Positions 35,049 to 43,736 of a stretch of DNA of 57,188 nt are shown one piece after another. The first letter of the stretch is position 1, and every line of letters begins with the position of its first letter. The notes below the pieces were generated by a model that saw only the letters and a list, made by a program, of their open reading frames with translations, made no database searches and was not told the DNA's origin. Source of the DNA: Pseudanabaena sp. (GTDB lineage Bacteria > Cyanobacteriota > Cyanobacteriia > Pseudanabaenales > Pseudanabaenaceae); contig QBMK01000025.1 in the NCBI GenBank assembly GCA_003249035.1, positions 1 through 57,188 on the forward strand, given 5' to 3'. The position numbers and the translations under genes were made by a program.

Positions 35049-35088
35049 TAATCAAGCTAGTCAAATTTTACTAATAGGTACAATACTA

Positions 35089-36141
35089 ATGAAAAATGTA
35101 ATTGCCACGCAACTTCCTGTTCCTATCTTCTTCGATCGCCACAAAGTCGGATCGGTATGGCGCGTTCCCTATCAAGACCGCGCTAATCAAGCCGAAGCAT
35201 GGGCGAAACAACATGGCATCGCCCCCACAGCTAAGGATCGCAAGAAAATTTGTCTGATGGCGATCGACGTGCAGAATACCTTTTGTATTGCCGATCATGA
35301 GTTGTTTGTGGGCGGTCGATCTGGCACTGGTGCGATCGAGGACAACGTGCGTCTGTGTGAATTTATTTATCGCAATTTGCACCACATCAGTGAAATTGCA
35401 CCCACGATGGATACTCACACCGCCATGCAAATCTTCCATCCTATCTTTTGGGTGAATGATGCTGGCGAACATCCAATTCCCAATGCAACATCAATTACGT
35501 TAGAAGATGTTCAAAAGGGCAAGTGGAAAGTAAATCCTGCGATCGCATATAGTCTTGCCAAAGGTAATTACATGGCTATTCAACGCCATGCTCTGCATTA
35601 TGTCCAGAAGCTTAGCGATGAAGGTAAGTTTCCGCTTACGGTTTGGGCTTATCACTCCATGCTCGGTGGTATCGGTCACGCGCTAGTTTCGGCTATCGAG
35701 GAGGCAATGTTTTTCCATAATATTGCTCGTCACAGTCAGACTAACTTTGAGATTAAAGGCGGCAATCCTCTCACCGAGAACTATTCCGTATTGCGTCCTG
35801 AAGTAATGGATGGAGCTGATGGCAGACCGATCGCCCAGAAGAATACGCGCTTTTTGCAAAAGTTACTGGAATTCGATGCGGTGATTATTGCAGGTCAAGC
35901 CAAGAGCCATTGCGTAGCATGGACAATCCAAGATTTACTCAGTGAAATTCTTGCCCATGATCCCAAATTGGCTAAAAAAGTCTATCTACTCGAAGATTGC
36001 ACTTCGCCTGTGGTTGTTCCTAACGTTGTGGACTACACCGATCAATCCGATGCTGCATTTCAGCGCTTTGCTGATGCTGGTATGCACTTGGTGAAATCTA
36101 CTGATGCGATGGAAAATTGGGTAGATCTCGAACTTACTTAA
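35089..36141 (+). CDS. Isochorismatase-fold cysteine hydrolase, nicotinamidase-like
   Basis: A 350-residue cysteine hydrolase. Asp60 (LMAIDVQNTF) and Cys275 (AKSHCVAW) fit the catalytic Asp and Cys, and MDTHTAMQIFHP holds the metal-binding Asp/His as in nicotinamidases. Long inserts (about residues 140-250) make it far larger than PncA (roughly 210), so its substrate may differ from nicotinamide. It lies 40 bp after the DUF4917 gene. A role in clearing nicotinamide produced by NAD cleavage is the attractive reading, but it is inferred. Confidence 0.85.
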   Translation: MKNVIATQLPVPIFFDRHKVGSVWRVPYQDRANQAEAWAKQHGIAPTAKDRKKICLMAIDVQNTFCIADHELFVGGRSGTGAIEDNVRLCEFIYRNLHHISEIAPTMDTHTAMQIFHPIFWVNDAGEHPIPNATSITLEDVQKGKWKVNPAIAYSLAKGNYMAIQRHALHYVQKLSDEGKFPLTVWAYHSMLGGIGHALVSAIEEAMFFHNIARHSQTNFEIKGGNPLTENYSVLRPEVMDGADGRPIAQKNTRFLQKLLEFDAVIIAGQAKSHCVAWTIQDLLSEILAHDPKLAKKVYLLEDCTSPVVVPNVVDYTDQSDAAFQRFADAGMHLVKSTDAMENWVDLELT

Positions 36142-36174
36142 AATAATTACACTTTGCTTTGGAGAGAAAAAGCC

Positions 36175-36336
36175 ATGATGAGTATAAATCTTGACAGTCA
36201 TACCGAGAGATATCTTGTGACAATTCTCGCGCAAGAAAATACAACCAGTTCTGAATTGATTGAACGCTTGCTAAGAGAATATTGGGATTCTATTCAACCT
36301 AAGAAAAATTTTCTGGAACGGTTGTTGTCGATGTAA
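36175..36336 (+). CDS. Small ribbon-helix-helix-like protein
   Basis: A 53-residue protein (MMSINLDSHTERYLVTILAQ, then SSELIERLLREYW) with the strand-helix-helix pattern of RHH DNA-binding proteins or antitoxins. GGAG lies upstream of the adjacent ATG codons at 36175 and 36178. It follows the hydrolase by 33 bp. It could autoregulate the 3' part of the operon or act as an antitoxin for a neighbour; neither can be told from sequence. Confidence 0.6.
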   Translation: MMSINLDSHTERYLVTILAQENTTSSELIERLLREYWDSIQPKKNFLERLLSM

Positions 36337-36456
36337 TTATCCCCGAAGTGGCATAGCATTCCTGCCGCAATTCATTAATTTTAAGATCATCTCAATACAG
36401 GAAAGCTATGCCCAAAACCTCACAACGCAGGGGCAATTTATCTATAAAAGCAGAGA

Positions 36457-36522
36457 GGGTTGAGCATTTGCGGATAGATGTTCTTGCAGGATGTTAAAAA
36501 TTGTGGCGTAAATGCTCAACCC
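36457..36522. repeat. 66-bp imperfect palindrome before the vWA gene
   Basis: GGGTTGAGCATTTGCG is inverted at 36507-36522 with one mismatch, around a 34-nt centre. The flank to 36569 is made of short ATCACCAAT/TATCAATTA-type repeats. It resembles the small mobile palindromes of cyanobacteria and may separate the vWA gene from the rest of the operon. Confidence 0.55.
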
Positions 36523-36569
36523 CTACATATCACCAATCACTAATCACCAATTATCAATTATCAATCACC

Positions 36570-37343
36570 ATGACCAACATTAACGACCTCTTTCAATCTG
36601 CATTAGATGACGGAACCCTTTCCAATGAATCTTTGCAAGCGCTTACAGTTTATGACCTTGGCGCACAAATCCAAGCGGGACTTGGCATCCATGTTGATGA
36701 AGTGATGTCCAGCGAAGTTGTGCTTGTCACGATTATGCCTGATGACTCTGGCTCGATCCAGTATTCAGGCAATGCTCAAGCCGTGCGTGGCGGACATAAC
36801 TCTGTCATCGATGCACTGACCTCTTCGCAACAACAGGATAATATCCTCATTCACAATCGCTACTTAAATGGAACTGTTCTCTATCCCTACTGCCCGATCG
36901 CACAAGCGATTCGGATGGACACCAAAAATTACACTCCCAATCAAGGTACGCCGCTTTACGATCAAGTTGTGGTGCTATTGGGAACTGTCTTGGCTAAATC
37001 TCAAGAATTTTCTGATAATGGTGTGCCAGTGCGGACGGTGACGCTGATTATTACTGACGGTGATGATTGCCATTCTGTGCGTCATACGGCAAAGGATGTG
37101 GCTGCGATCGCCCACGATATGCTGAGAATGGAAAATCACGTTATTGCCGCAATGGGCATTGATGATGGCTCTACGGATTTTCGCAAAGTGTTTAAAGATA
37201 TGGGAATTCGTGATGAATGGATTCTCACACCTGCGAATAGCGATAGCGAAATTCGCAAAGCTTTTCAAGTCTTCTCACAGTCGGCAATGCGAGCTAGTCA
37301 GAGTGCTGCTAATTTCAATTCTCTAGGAGGATTTGGCGGATAA
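36570..37343 (+). CDS. von Willebrand factor A-domain protein
   Basis: A 257-residue vWA protein with a complete MIDAS: Asp58-x-Ser60-x-Ser62 in PDDSGSI, the Thr of NQGTPLYD, and Asp in IITDGDDCHS. A flexible Gly/Ser-rich tail ends in NFNSLGGFGG. In TerY-P-like systems a vWA protein is the likely target or scaffold for the kinase and PP2C phosphatase. I start at ATG 36570; an ORF from 36501 runs through the repeat and has no homologous N-terminus. It converges with a histidine kinase gene 26 bp away. Confidence 0.85.
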   Translation: MTNINDLFQSALDDGTLSNESLQALTVYDLGAQIQAGLGIHVDEVMSSEVVLVTIMPDDSGSIQYSGNAQAVRGGHNSVIDALTSSQQQDNILIHNRYLNGTVLYPYCPIAQAIRMDTKNYTPNQGTPLYDQVVVLLGTVLAKSQEFSDNGVPVRTVTLIITDGDDCHSVRHTAKDVAAIAHDMLRMENHVIAAMGIDDGSTDFRKVFKDMGIRDEWILTPANSDSEIRKAFQVFSQSAMRASQSAANFNSLGGFGG

Positions 37344-37373
37344 TGGAAAGGGGCTTAAGCCGCTTTCCATTAT
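37340..37373. terminator. Bidirectional terminator between the vWA and histidine kinase genes
   Basis: ATAATGGAAAG pairs with CTTTCCATTAT around an inner GGCTT/AAGCC hairpin. It overlaps both stop codons. Confidence 0.75.
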
Positions 37374-39040
37374 TTAATATACTCAGCTTGTGACATTTTT
37401 TGATGTAGGGGGATGCGGATATTAAATCTGGTTCCTTGGTTGAGTATAGAAACACATTCTATGTTTCCACCATGTTGTTCAACAACGATTTGATAGCTAA
37501 TGGACATACCCATTCCAGTTCCTTTGCCTACAGGTTTGGTGGTAAAAAATGGATCAAATATTTTGTCTTTAACTGATTCTGACATACCCATGCCATTGTC
37601 TTCAATAACAATTTCCACCCAATCTAAATCAATTAGTGATGTACGAATTTGAATCTGACCTGATTGTGCTTGCGCTAATTGATTGCTCTCGTTAGGATTT
37701 ACTGACCGAAAGCTAGTTTCTTCTAAAGCATCTATAGCATTAGTTAAGATATTCATAAACACTTGATTTAGTGAACCTGCATAGCACTCTACCAAAGGTA
37801 AATCACCATACTTCTTGATCACTTCAATATGTGAACACGCTGGTTTAGACTTTAAGTAGTAATCCAAAATCAGTAATGTACTATCGATACCTTCATGGAT
37901 ATCAACTTTCTTAAAATCAGCTTCATCCATACGTGAGAAATTTCGTAATAATAGAACGATCTTGTTAATTCGTTCACTACCAATCTTGATGGATTTCAAG
38001 ATTTTGAGTAAATCCACCTGTAAAAAATTGAGATCGATTGACTTTAGAGCTTGCTGAATCTCAGCTACGGGTTCTGAATAATGTTTTTGATATAAATGAA
38101 TGAAATTAAACAAATCTTCGGAGTATTCTTGAATGTATTGAACATTACCGTGAATAAAGTTGACTGGATTATTAATCTCATGGGCAATTCCGGCAACTAG
38201 AAGACCTAAGCTAGACATTTTCTCGTTTTGAACCATTTGGGTTTGGCTCTGCTTTAAGTCCTTCATCGTTTTTTCTAGGGCTTCCGCTTTTTGTCTTAAG
38301 GCAGCTTCGGATGTTTCTAGGCTTTCATTGGTATTCTCTAACTTGGTTTGCGTCTCTAAAAGCTTCTTTTCGATAAGTCGGCGATAATTTATATATTGGT
38401 TTACAAGAACCAGAATAGTCCCCCAAGCCACTATCAAAATCAATAGACTAAACAAGCTAAACAAACTAGACCAAGATAAAGTTGAGCCATAAAAATCTAG
38501 ATTCGATCTGACTCGCTCTTGCAGAGCTGCATTAGTTTTCAGCATTCCTTGGCTATAAATACGTTTTTGTTTTTCATATTCGGAGCTAAACAATACAGAA
38601 AGTGCTTTTTCTGGGTTCCCTTGACTGATTAATTTAAATGCTTCATTTTCCATGCCAACTAATTTCATGTTAGCTTCATCGGTCTGAATAGCAGGATTAG
38701 CAAAGGCTTCTGGAGCGATCGCAATGCTTTGCTTGATTGCCGTATCTAGCTTTGGTTCAAAAATGCGATACCGACTTTCCCATTGTAAATCTCCTGTAGA
38801 TGCTGCCATCCTTGCCGACATTGTAAGGACTTCGTCGAGATAGATAATCTCATCACTGAGTCGTTGTAATTGAAATTCGGGAGTGACTTTGAGCTTAAAG
38901 CTTTGAGAGATTTGCCAAGCATTCCAACTTCCTAACGCAACTAAAACAAAACTAAAAATCACCGCTACAGTAAGCAGAGGCATTATAAATCTATTGGTTA
39001 AATTGTTTAGTTTGCGAATTGGTCGCCCTATATTTCTCAT
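37370..39040 (-). CDS. Membrane-bound sensor histidine kinase
   Basis: A 556-residue kinase. Two transmembrane helices (about residues 19-42 and 200-225) flank a helical sensor domain, and a coiled coil (about 225-275) leads to the HisKA region with phospho-acceptor His287 in IAHEINNPVNFI. The ATPase has an N box NILTNAIDAL, G1 DNGMGMS and G2 GKGTGMGMS. There is no receiver domain and no response regulator gene next door, so it is an orphan kinase. The signal is unknown. Confidence 0.9.
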   Translation of the reverse strand: MRNIGRPIRKLNNLTNRFIMPLLTVAVIFSFVLVALGSWNAWQISQSFKLKVTPEFQLQRLSDEIIYLDEVLTMSARMAASTGDLQWESRYRIFEPKLDTAIKQSIAIAPEAFANPAIQTDEANMKLVGMENEAFKLISQGNPEKALSVLFSSEYEKQKRIYSQGMLKTNAALQERVRSNLDFYGSTLSWSSLFSLFSLLILIVAWGTILVLVNQYINYRRLIEKKLLETQTKLENTNESLETSEAALRQKAEALEKTMKDLKQSQTQMVQNEKMSSLGLLVAGIAHEINNPVNFIHGNVQYIQEYSEDLFNFIHLYQKHYSEPVAEIQQALKSIDLNFLQVDLLKILKSIKIGSERINKIVLLLRNFSRMDEADFKKVDIHEGIDSTLLILDYYLKSKPACSHIEVIKKYGDLPLVECYAGSLNQVFMNILTNAIDALEETSFRSVNPNESNQLAQAQSGQIQIRTSLIDLDWVEIVIEDNGMGMSESVKDKIFDPFFTTKPVGKGTGMGMSISYQIVVEQHGGNIECVSILNQGTRFNIRIPLHQKMSQAEYIK

Positions 39041-39276
39041 AGCTTAAAAAGGGGTAAAAACTAGTTAGAGATAAGGTTGTTTTTAAATCAAAATAGTCTG
39101 ATTTGAGAACTTCACTAGACTGGGAAGCAATATATAGTAAGCTTTATACATCAGAATTTGTTAAATAAATGTCGTAATTAAGCAATTTGCATTGCTAAGT
39201 ATATCCATCAGTGGTGTTCCAGCTTACATAGTCCTTTCCCAGTGAAAGATTGAACGTTATGTGAATTTTCTATCCC

Positions 39277-40746
39277 TTAGTCTAATTCGTTGGCAAATAC
39301 TGTTGCGATCGCCTGTTTTGCATCAGTGCGAAATTCCTGAACATTCACTCGACTGAGTAGGCTTACCGCAATAATCATCACGAAAGCCTCACAGACAAAC
39401 ACAAAACTATAGGCATAGATTGAAGTACTAAAGATTTTCTTGCCAATATCAAGCACTATACCGCCTGAGAGCGTGGCAATACCCCTTGCGATCGCTTGAG
39501 ACAATCCCCAAGCGCCGATAAATGTACCTGCGGTTTCAGCGGCTGTAAGGTCTAGCATGAGACTTAATGCCCCTGAAGTGGTGATCCCTGAAGCAAAACC
39601 GAATAGAGCAAGGGCTGCTTGTAGTGCCCAAGTTTTTTGGATAAAGCCTGAAATTAATAGCAAAGCGCAACTAGCTGCAACTAAGTAACAACCTAACTTG
39701 GTGGAGTTCTCTTTGCCTAGACGTGGCACTATTAAAAATCCTGAAGAACTTAAACCAATGAGTGTGCCTGTTCCAAACGCTGCATTAAGCTGGGTTGTTG
39801 CACAGATACTCATGCCAAATACAGCGCCGCCAAATGGTTCCATGATCGCATCTTGCATGAAAATACCGATTGTCATCATTAGCAAAAATGAAAAGAATAG
39901 ACCAGTCTGCTTGCTGGCAGTTAGCACGCGCAAAGCACTACCTAAGCTCAGTTTATCCTCGGTCGCCGTAGTTCCATTCAGAATATTGTTTTGCGAGACA
40001 CGCAACTTATAACGTGAATATTTTTTTTCAATGCCGTAGGTAGAGAAGAAGGTTATCCCAACCACTGCTAACGGAATAATCATGAATACAGAATTAATCG
40101 CTTTCTGGAGTTGTGCTAAGCGATCGCTATTTGCATAAATAGATATCTCACTTGGGGGCGCACCAGTGCAGGGTAGAAGTCTTGAAACTGCGATCGCACC
40201 AATCACAATACCAACCATGAGCATCGACCAAACAATTCCTACTAATTTTGAGCGCTCCTCTTCATCGGATATATCCACTAACAGCGCTGCAAAAGGAGTG
40301 GAACTAAAGCTAATCGCCATGCCATAAATGGCAAACATTGCCCCAAGCAAAATCGCCCATGCATAGGTCATACCAGTCCAGCCGATTTCATGAATACTCA
40401 GTCCCATTTGCCACATAACTTGTGTAAGTAAAAAGGAAACCACTGCAAACACCACAGCCCCAATCCAGACGTAGCCGGAACGATGGGTTCCAAAGATTGT
40501 TTTGGCATCGGAGGTTTGTCCAAACCATACTCTAGTTGGAGACACAAAGAGGGGCATGGCAATAAATCCTGCGGCAAGGGTTGCAGGAACAGTTAGTTCA
40601 TTAATCATTAAGCGATTTAGCAGCCCTGCAATCAGCAAAGACATGATGCCCAAGCCCATCTGAAATAAACCGATCCGAAACATTTGGATCAGTGGCAGTT
40701 TTGGCGTCTGTGCGTCTGAATTTGTGATATCCACTTGATTATTCAT
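39277..40746 (-). CDS. PucC/BCD-family MFS protein
   Basis: A 489-residue, 12-helix protein of the bacteriochlorophyll/chlorophyll delivery (BCD, PucC-like) branch of MFS carriers. Typical segments are FRIGLFQMGLGIMSLLIAGL, PTRVWFGQTSD, HRSGYVWIGAVVF and SFSSTPFAALLVDISDEEER. Relatives act in chlorophyll-protein assembly in thylakoids, including with IsiA or light-harvesting proteins. No photosynthesis gene is adjacent. Its 236-bp 3' flank shows nothing recognisable. Confidence 0.85.
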   Translation of the reverse strand: MNNQVDITNSDAQTPKLPLIQMFRIGLFQMGLGIMSLLIAGLLNRLMINELTVPATLAAGFIAMPLFVSPTRVWFGQTSDAKTIFGTHRSGYVWIGAVVFAVVSFLLTQVMWQMGLSIHEIGWTGMTYAWAILLGAMFAIYGMAISFSSTPFAALLVDISDEEERSKLVGIVWSMLMVGIVIGAIAVSRLLPCTGAPPSEISIYANSDRLAQLQKAINSVFMIIPLAVVGITFFSTYGIEKKYSRYKLRVSQNNILNGTTATEDKLSLGSALRVLTASKQTGLFFSFLLMMTIGIFMQDAIMEPFGGAVFGMSICATTQLNAAFGTGTLIGLSSSGFLIVPRLGKENSTKLGCYLVAASCALLLISGFIQKTWALQAALALFGFASGITTSGALSLMLDLTAAETAGTFIGAWGLSQAIARGIATLSGGIVLDIGKKIFSTSIYAYSFVFVCEAFVMIIAVSLLSRVNVQEFRTDAKQAIATVFANELD

Positions 40747-41417
40747 CGTTGGCGATTAAAATTTAAAAACTAATAAAAATGTTATTATTCACTTTAGCAC
40801 TATGAGCGGAAAGCCCTACTCTGTAAAGGTTTAATTACAACAAGTACTTTGTATATGATGTAACTATTTTGTAAAATCTAGAATAAAGTTAGAATTTTTG
40901 GATTCCCCAAAAATCGTATAGGAGTATCACATAGTTTTCTAATTTTATGGCTGTCGCCAAATGTATAAAGATTTAAACCCCAAGAATAGATTGGCGGCGC
41001 TCCGCGCCGCCAATCTATTCTTGGGGTTTAGCTATAGAAGATAGTCCTTAAATTAGTGTTTGAGCTATTTCCACCGATATGAAATATGGGTTTCAGAATC
41101 TATACCGAATCAACATTCTAGGAGTGTTGGTGCATTTTTGATTTTCGGTTCTTCTGAATCTCCCGTGGTAGACAGTAGATATAGCGTACCGCTATGAAGA
41201 GGATTCCCCTAGTGGGAAAAACCTCTCATATCCTCTCTTGACGAGACTTTGCAGATATAACTCCCAAAAGCATGGTTCTAATGGTTTTAGATTTAGCCAA
41301 GTCGTTTCTCCTATTAGCTGCTCTTGCTTTAGGATGCGTTCTCCGTTTAACATGCTTTCTAATCGTTTGCTGCCGATCCGCTCCTAATTTCCCAATATGT
41401 CCTAAATCATAAAATTT
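40747..41417. other. Large gap between divergent genes
   Basis: A 671-bp gap. It holds the long hairpin at 40974-41030 and a short inverted repeat near 41208 (CCCCTAGTGGG). A 46-codon plus-strand frame from ATG 41274 encodes a hydrophobic peptide (LAKSFLLLAALALGCVLRL), but it has no ribosome-binding site and I do not call it. The hairpin lies between divergently transcribed genes, so it is not an obvious terminator for either. Confidence 0.5.
40974..41030. repeat. Perfect 27-bp palindrome in a divergent gap
   Basis: TAAACCCCAAGAATAGATTG starts the left arm, which continues to a GGCGGCGC core and a TCC loop; all 27 bp pair perfectly with 41004-41030. It matches the hairpin design seen after other genes and shares CCCAAGAAT with the one at 5635. 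Here it does not follow a gene end. Confidence 0.75.
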
Positions 41418-43733
41418 ATGTCGATCGCCCAACTTGCCTCCAAAATCGAAAAAGTTAAAGTTTACTCCGAAGGCTCTACTGTGAGGCGTTTGGCAAGTAT
41501 GTCAGCGATCGCATGGCAAAATGAAAATACTGAAAATGTCGAAGTCGAGATAGTGGGATTACCGCTGGCTCTGGATGATGCGAGTGTCAGGGTGCGGGTG
41601 GACAATGGCGAAACTGGGGCAGATGAAAATGTAATTGTTACAGATGTGCGGGTTGGCTTGAATGTCCCGCCACCCGTGGAAGTTCCCATATCGGATTTAG
41701 AAGAATTAATACAGACAGCAAAAACTGAGGTCGATCGCTTAAATGATCTCCAAGGTGTAATTGCTATAGAAATGTCGGCTTTGAATGTGTTGAATGTCCC
41801 CGATCGCCCTATAGGTGAAGAGGGCAAAGCGCCACCAACTTCACCTACGGGAGCAAGAGTAGCTTTAGCAAATTTCAAGGATGAGCAGAAACAGTTACGC
41901 ATCAAAGAAAAGCGCGAACTTGATATGCAATTGCGAAAAGCCATAGAAAACCTGCGCGATCTGCAACAACAACAAACCCTTGCTTCAAATGCGAATGTTG
42001 CCAAAGAAAATGAGTTACGCAAAACCATTGTCGCTCGTTTACAAATAAGCGATCGCATTGCCTCATCTTTAGCTATACCTGACAATCTGCAACTGATAGT
42101 GGAATATTTTGTGCAGGGGGCAAAATGGACACCCACCTATGTTTGTCGGCTCAATAGTGCCAACAATACGGCTGCGATCGCCTTGCGTGCTTTGATTTGT
42201 CAGCGTACTGGTGAGGATTGGTCGGGTGTGCAGATCGAGCTTTCGACGGCTACGCCGACAGGGTGGTGTGAGTTACCAGAATTAGCATCTTTGAGGTTAG
42301 GGCGATCGCAAGCAGTCTCGTCCCAAAAAGCTTGGCGCAATCCACCGAAGGGAGCAGAGATTCTTTTTGAAGATTACGATCTTCAGAGACAGATCGCCTA
42401 TAGCGCAATTAGTACTACTTCAGTTTCGCAAAGTTTTCAAATTCCAGCCCTAAAGCCATTATCATCAGTAACCCAATCGATTCTGAACCAGAAGCTTGAA
42501 AATTTAAAAATAGATACCTTTGCCGATCTTAGTCAAAATCTGCTGGTTAGTGGAGGCAGCTCGGTTGAGGTATCAAGTGCAACCTCCTCGTTTGACGAAC
42601 AAAACCAATATTTTGCTGCTATGTCACCAGAAGTTGATGCAGAGTTGGCAGAGCTTAAATCTATGATGCAATCTAGAGTTAGCAGAAGTGCACCAGCTCC
42701 TGCTCTAGCAAGAATGGAAGAAAGAGTTATGATAAGTGAAGCAAAAGCTCCTCAACCAGCTATGAGTAAGGCAATGGCTCCTGCTCAAAGGTCTACGCTT
42801 CTCGATCGTCCCGGGGCAGTAATGCGAGAATCCATCTTTGATCCTGTTCAAGAGATTACGAACTATGGGCTGATGCGATTGGCTGATCCTAGTAATACCG
42901 CGCAACGAGGAAAACTCAGTCTACCTGATGTGAAGACTATATATTTGGAGTCGCTGAAGCGATCGCAAATGACCGTTAACTTTGACCTAGCCGTAGTTTT
43001 GCAACAAGCATTAAGTCTGGCTGCTTGCCAGAACACTCATTTACCTGCGGGTACTGTCAATGTGCGGCAAATGGTAGGCGCTTTCGACTTTGCATATCTT
43101 GGAACGGGACTTGTCGATATTCCGTCCGATGGGAAGTTTCATTCAGTTGCATTGCTGGAAGAGAATGCGGAGATTGATTTGCGCTATATCGTCGTCCCCC
43201 GTGAAGACACCAATGTTTTTCGGATAGCACAACTTCGTAATCCACTGCGATCGCCACTATTAGCAGGCTCTACGGATGTCTATGTGGATGGTGAATATAT
43301 TCTCTCAACTAGAATTAATACAGTGCCACCTAAAGGACAAATGGAACTGGGCTTAGGAGTGGAACAGTCAATCAAAGTGGCGCGAAATACTTCCTTTAAA
43401 GAAGTGCGATCGGGCATGAGTCTGGTTGCCTTTAACGAGTTGCGTCACAGTATTCATATTGCGATCGCCAATCGACTAGGGCGAGATGCCAGAATCGAAG
43501 TACGCGAACGTATTCCTGTGCCACAAGCTGATGTAAAAGTAGATGTGACAGTCACACAGGTTGCCCCAGCATGGGAGAAATACGAACAGCAAGAACGCAA
43601 TGCCGTGATTAAAGGCGGCTATCGTTGGCAAATTAGCGTTCCCGCAGGTGGTGAAACGGAATTAACCGCCGACTATACAATTAAGACTTTTGTGGATAAC
43701 GAATTAGTTAACGGTAATCGGAGAGAGGAATAG
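41418..43733 (+). CDS. MuiA-like protein (DUF4140/DUF4139), long form
   Basis: A 771-residue protein of the mucoidy-inhibitor MuiA type. The N-terminal DUF4140 strand (KVKVYSEGSTVRRLASM) is followed by a long coiled coil (about residues 95-220). A DUF4139 domain starts near 230 (WTPTYVCRLNS), is interrupted by a low-complexity region (about 390-470, many Ser/Ala/Met), and resumes as LRHSIHIAIANRLGRDARIE to the end. There is no signal peptide. A shorter paralogue starts three bases downstream. The biochemical function of this family is unknown. Confidence 0.85.
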   Translation: MSIAQLASKIEKVKVYSEGSTVRRLASMSAIAWQNENTENVEVEIVGLPLALDDASVRVRVDNGETGADENVIVTDVRVGLNVPPPVEVPISDLEELIQTAKTEVDRLNDLQGVIAIEMSALNVLNVPDRPIGEEGKAPPTSPTGARVALANFKDEQKQLRIKEKRELDMQLRKAIENLRDLQQQQTLASNANVAKENELRKTIVARLQISDRIASSLAIPDNLQLIVEYFVQGAKWTPTYVCRLNSANNTAAIALRALICQRTGEDWSGVQIELSTATPTGWCELPELASLRLGRSQAVSSQKAWRNPPKGAEILFEDYDLQRQIAYSAISTTSVSQSFQIPALKPLSSVTQSILNQKLENLKIDTFADLSQNLLVSGGSSVEVSSATSSFDEQNQYFAAMSPEVDAELAELKSMMQSRVSRSAPAPALARMEERVMISEAKAPQPAMSKAMAPAQRSTLLDRPGAVMRESIFDPVQEITNYGLMRLADPSNTAQRGKLSLPDVKTIYLESLKRSQMTVNFDLAVVLQQALSLAACQNTHLPAGTVNVRQMVGAFDFAYLGTGLVDIPSDGKFHSVALLEENAEIDLRYIVVPREDTNVFRIAQLRNPLRSPLLAGSTDVYVDGEYILSTRINTVPPKGQMELGLGVEQSIKVARNTSFKEVRSGMSLVAFNELRHSIHIAIANRLGRDARIEVRERIPVPQADVKVDVTVTQVAPAWEKYEQQERNAVIKGGYRWQISVPAGGETELTADYTIKTFVDNELVNGNRREE

Positions 43734-43736
43734 AAC

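Noticed and set aside
36501-36569. An N-terminal extension of the vWA gene
   Set aside because: It is translated from the inverted repeat and short direct repeats; ATG 36570 starts the conserved protein.
36541-36569. Short repeated ATCACCAAT/TATCAATTA units as a CRISPR array
   Set aside because: The units are too short, have no spacers of even length, and no cas genes are present anywhere in the window.
41226-41432. A 68-codon minus-strand ORF and a 46-codon plus-strand hydrophobic ORF before the MuiA-like gene
   Set aside because: Neither has a ribosome-binding site or a recognisable family, and the minus ORF runs into the MuiA start.
41462-42136. A 224-codon minus-strand ORF inside the long MuiA-like gene
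   Set aside because: The plus-strand frame has clear DUF4140/4139 homology; the antisense product is Ser/Thr/Arg/Cys-rich, with no motif and no ribosome-binding site.
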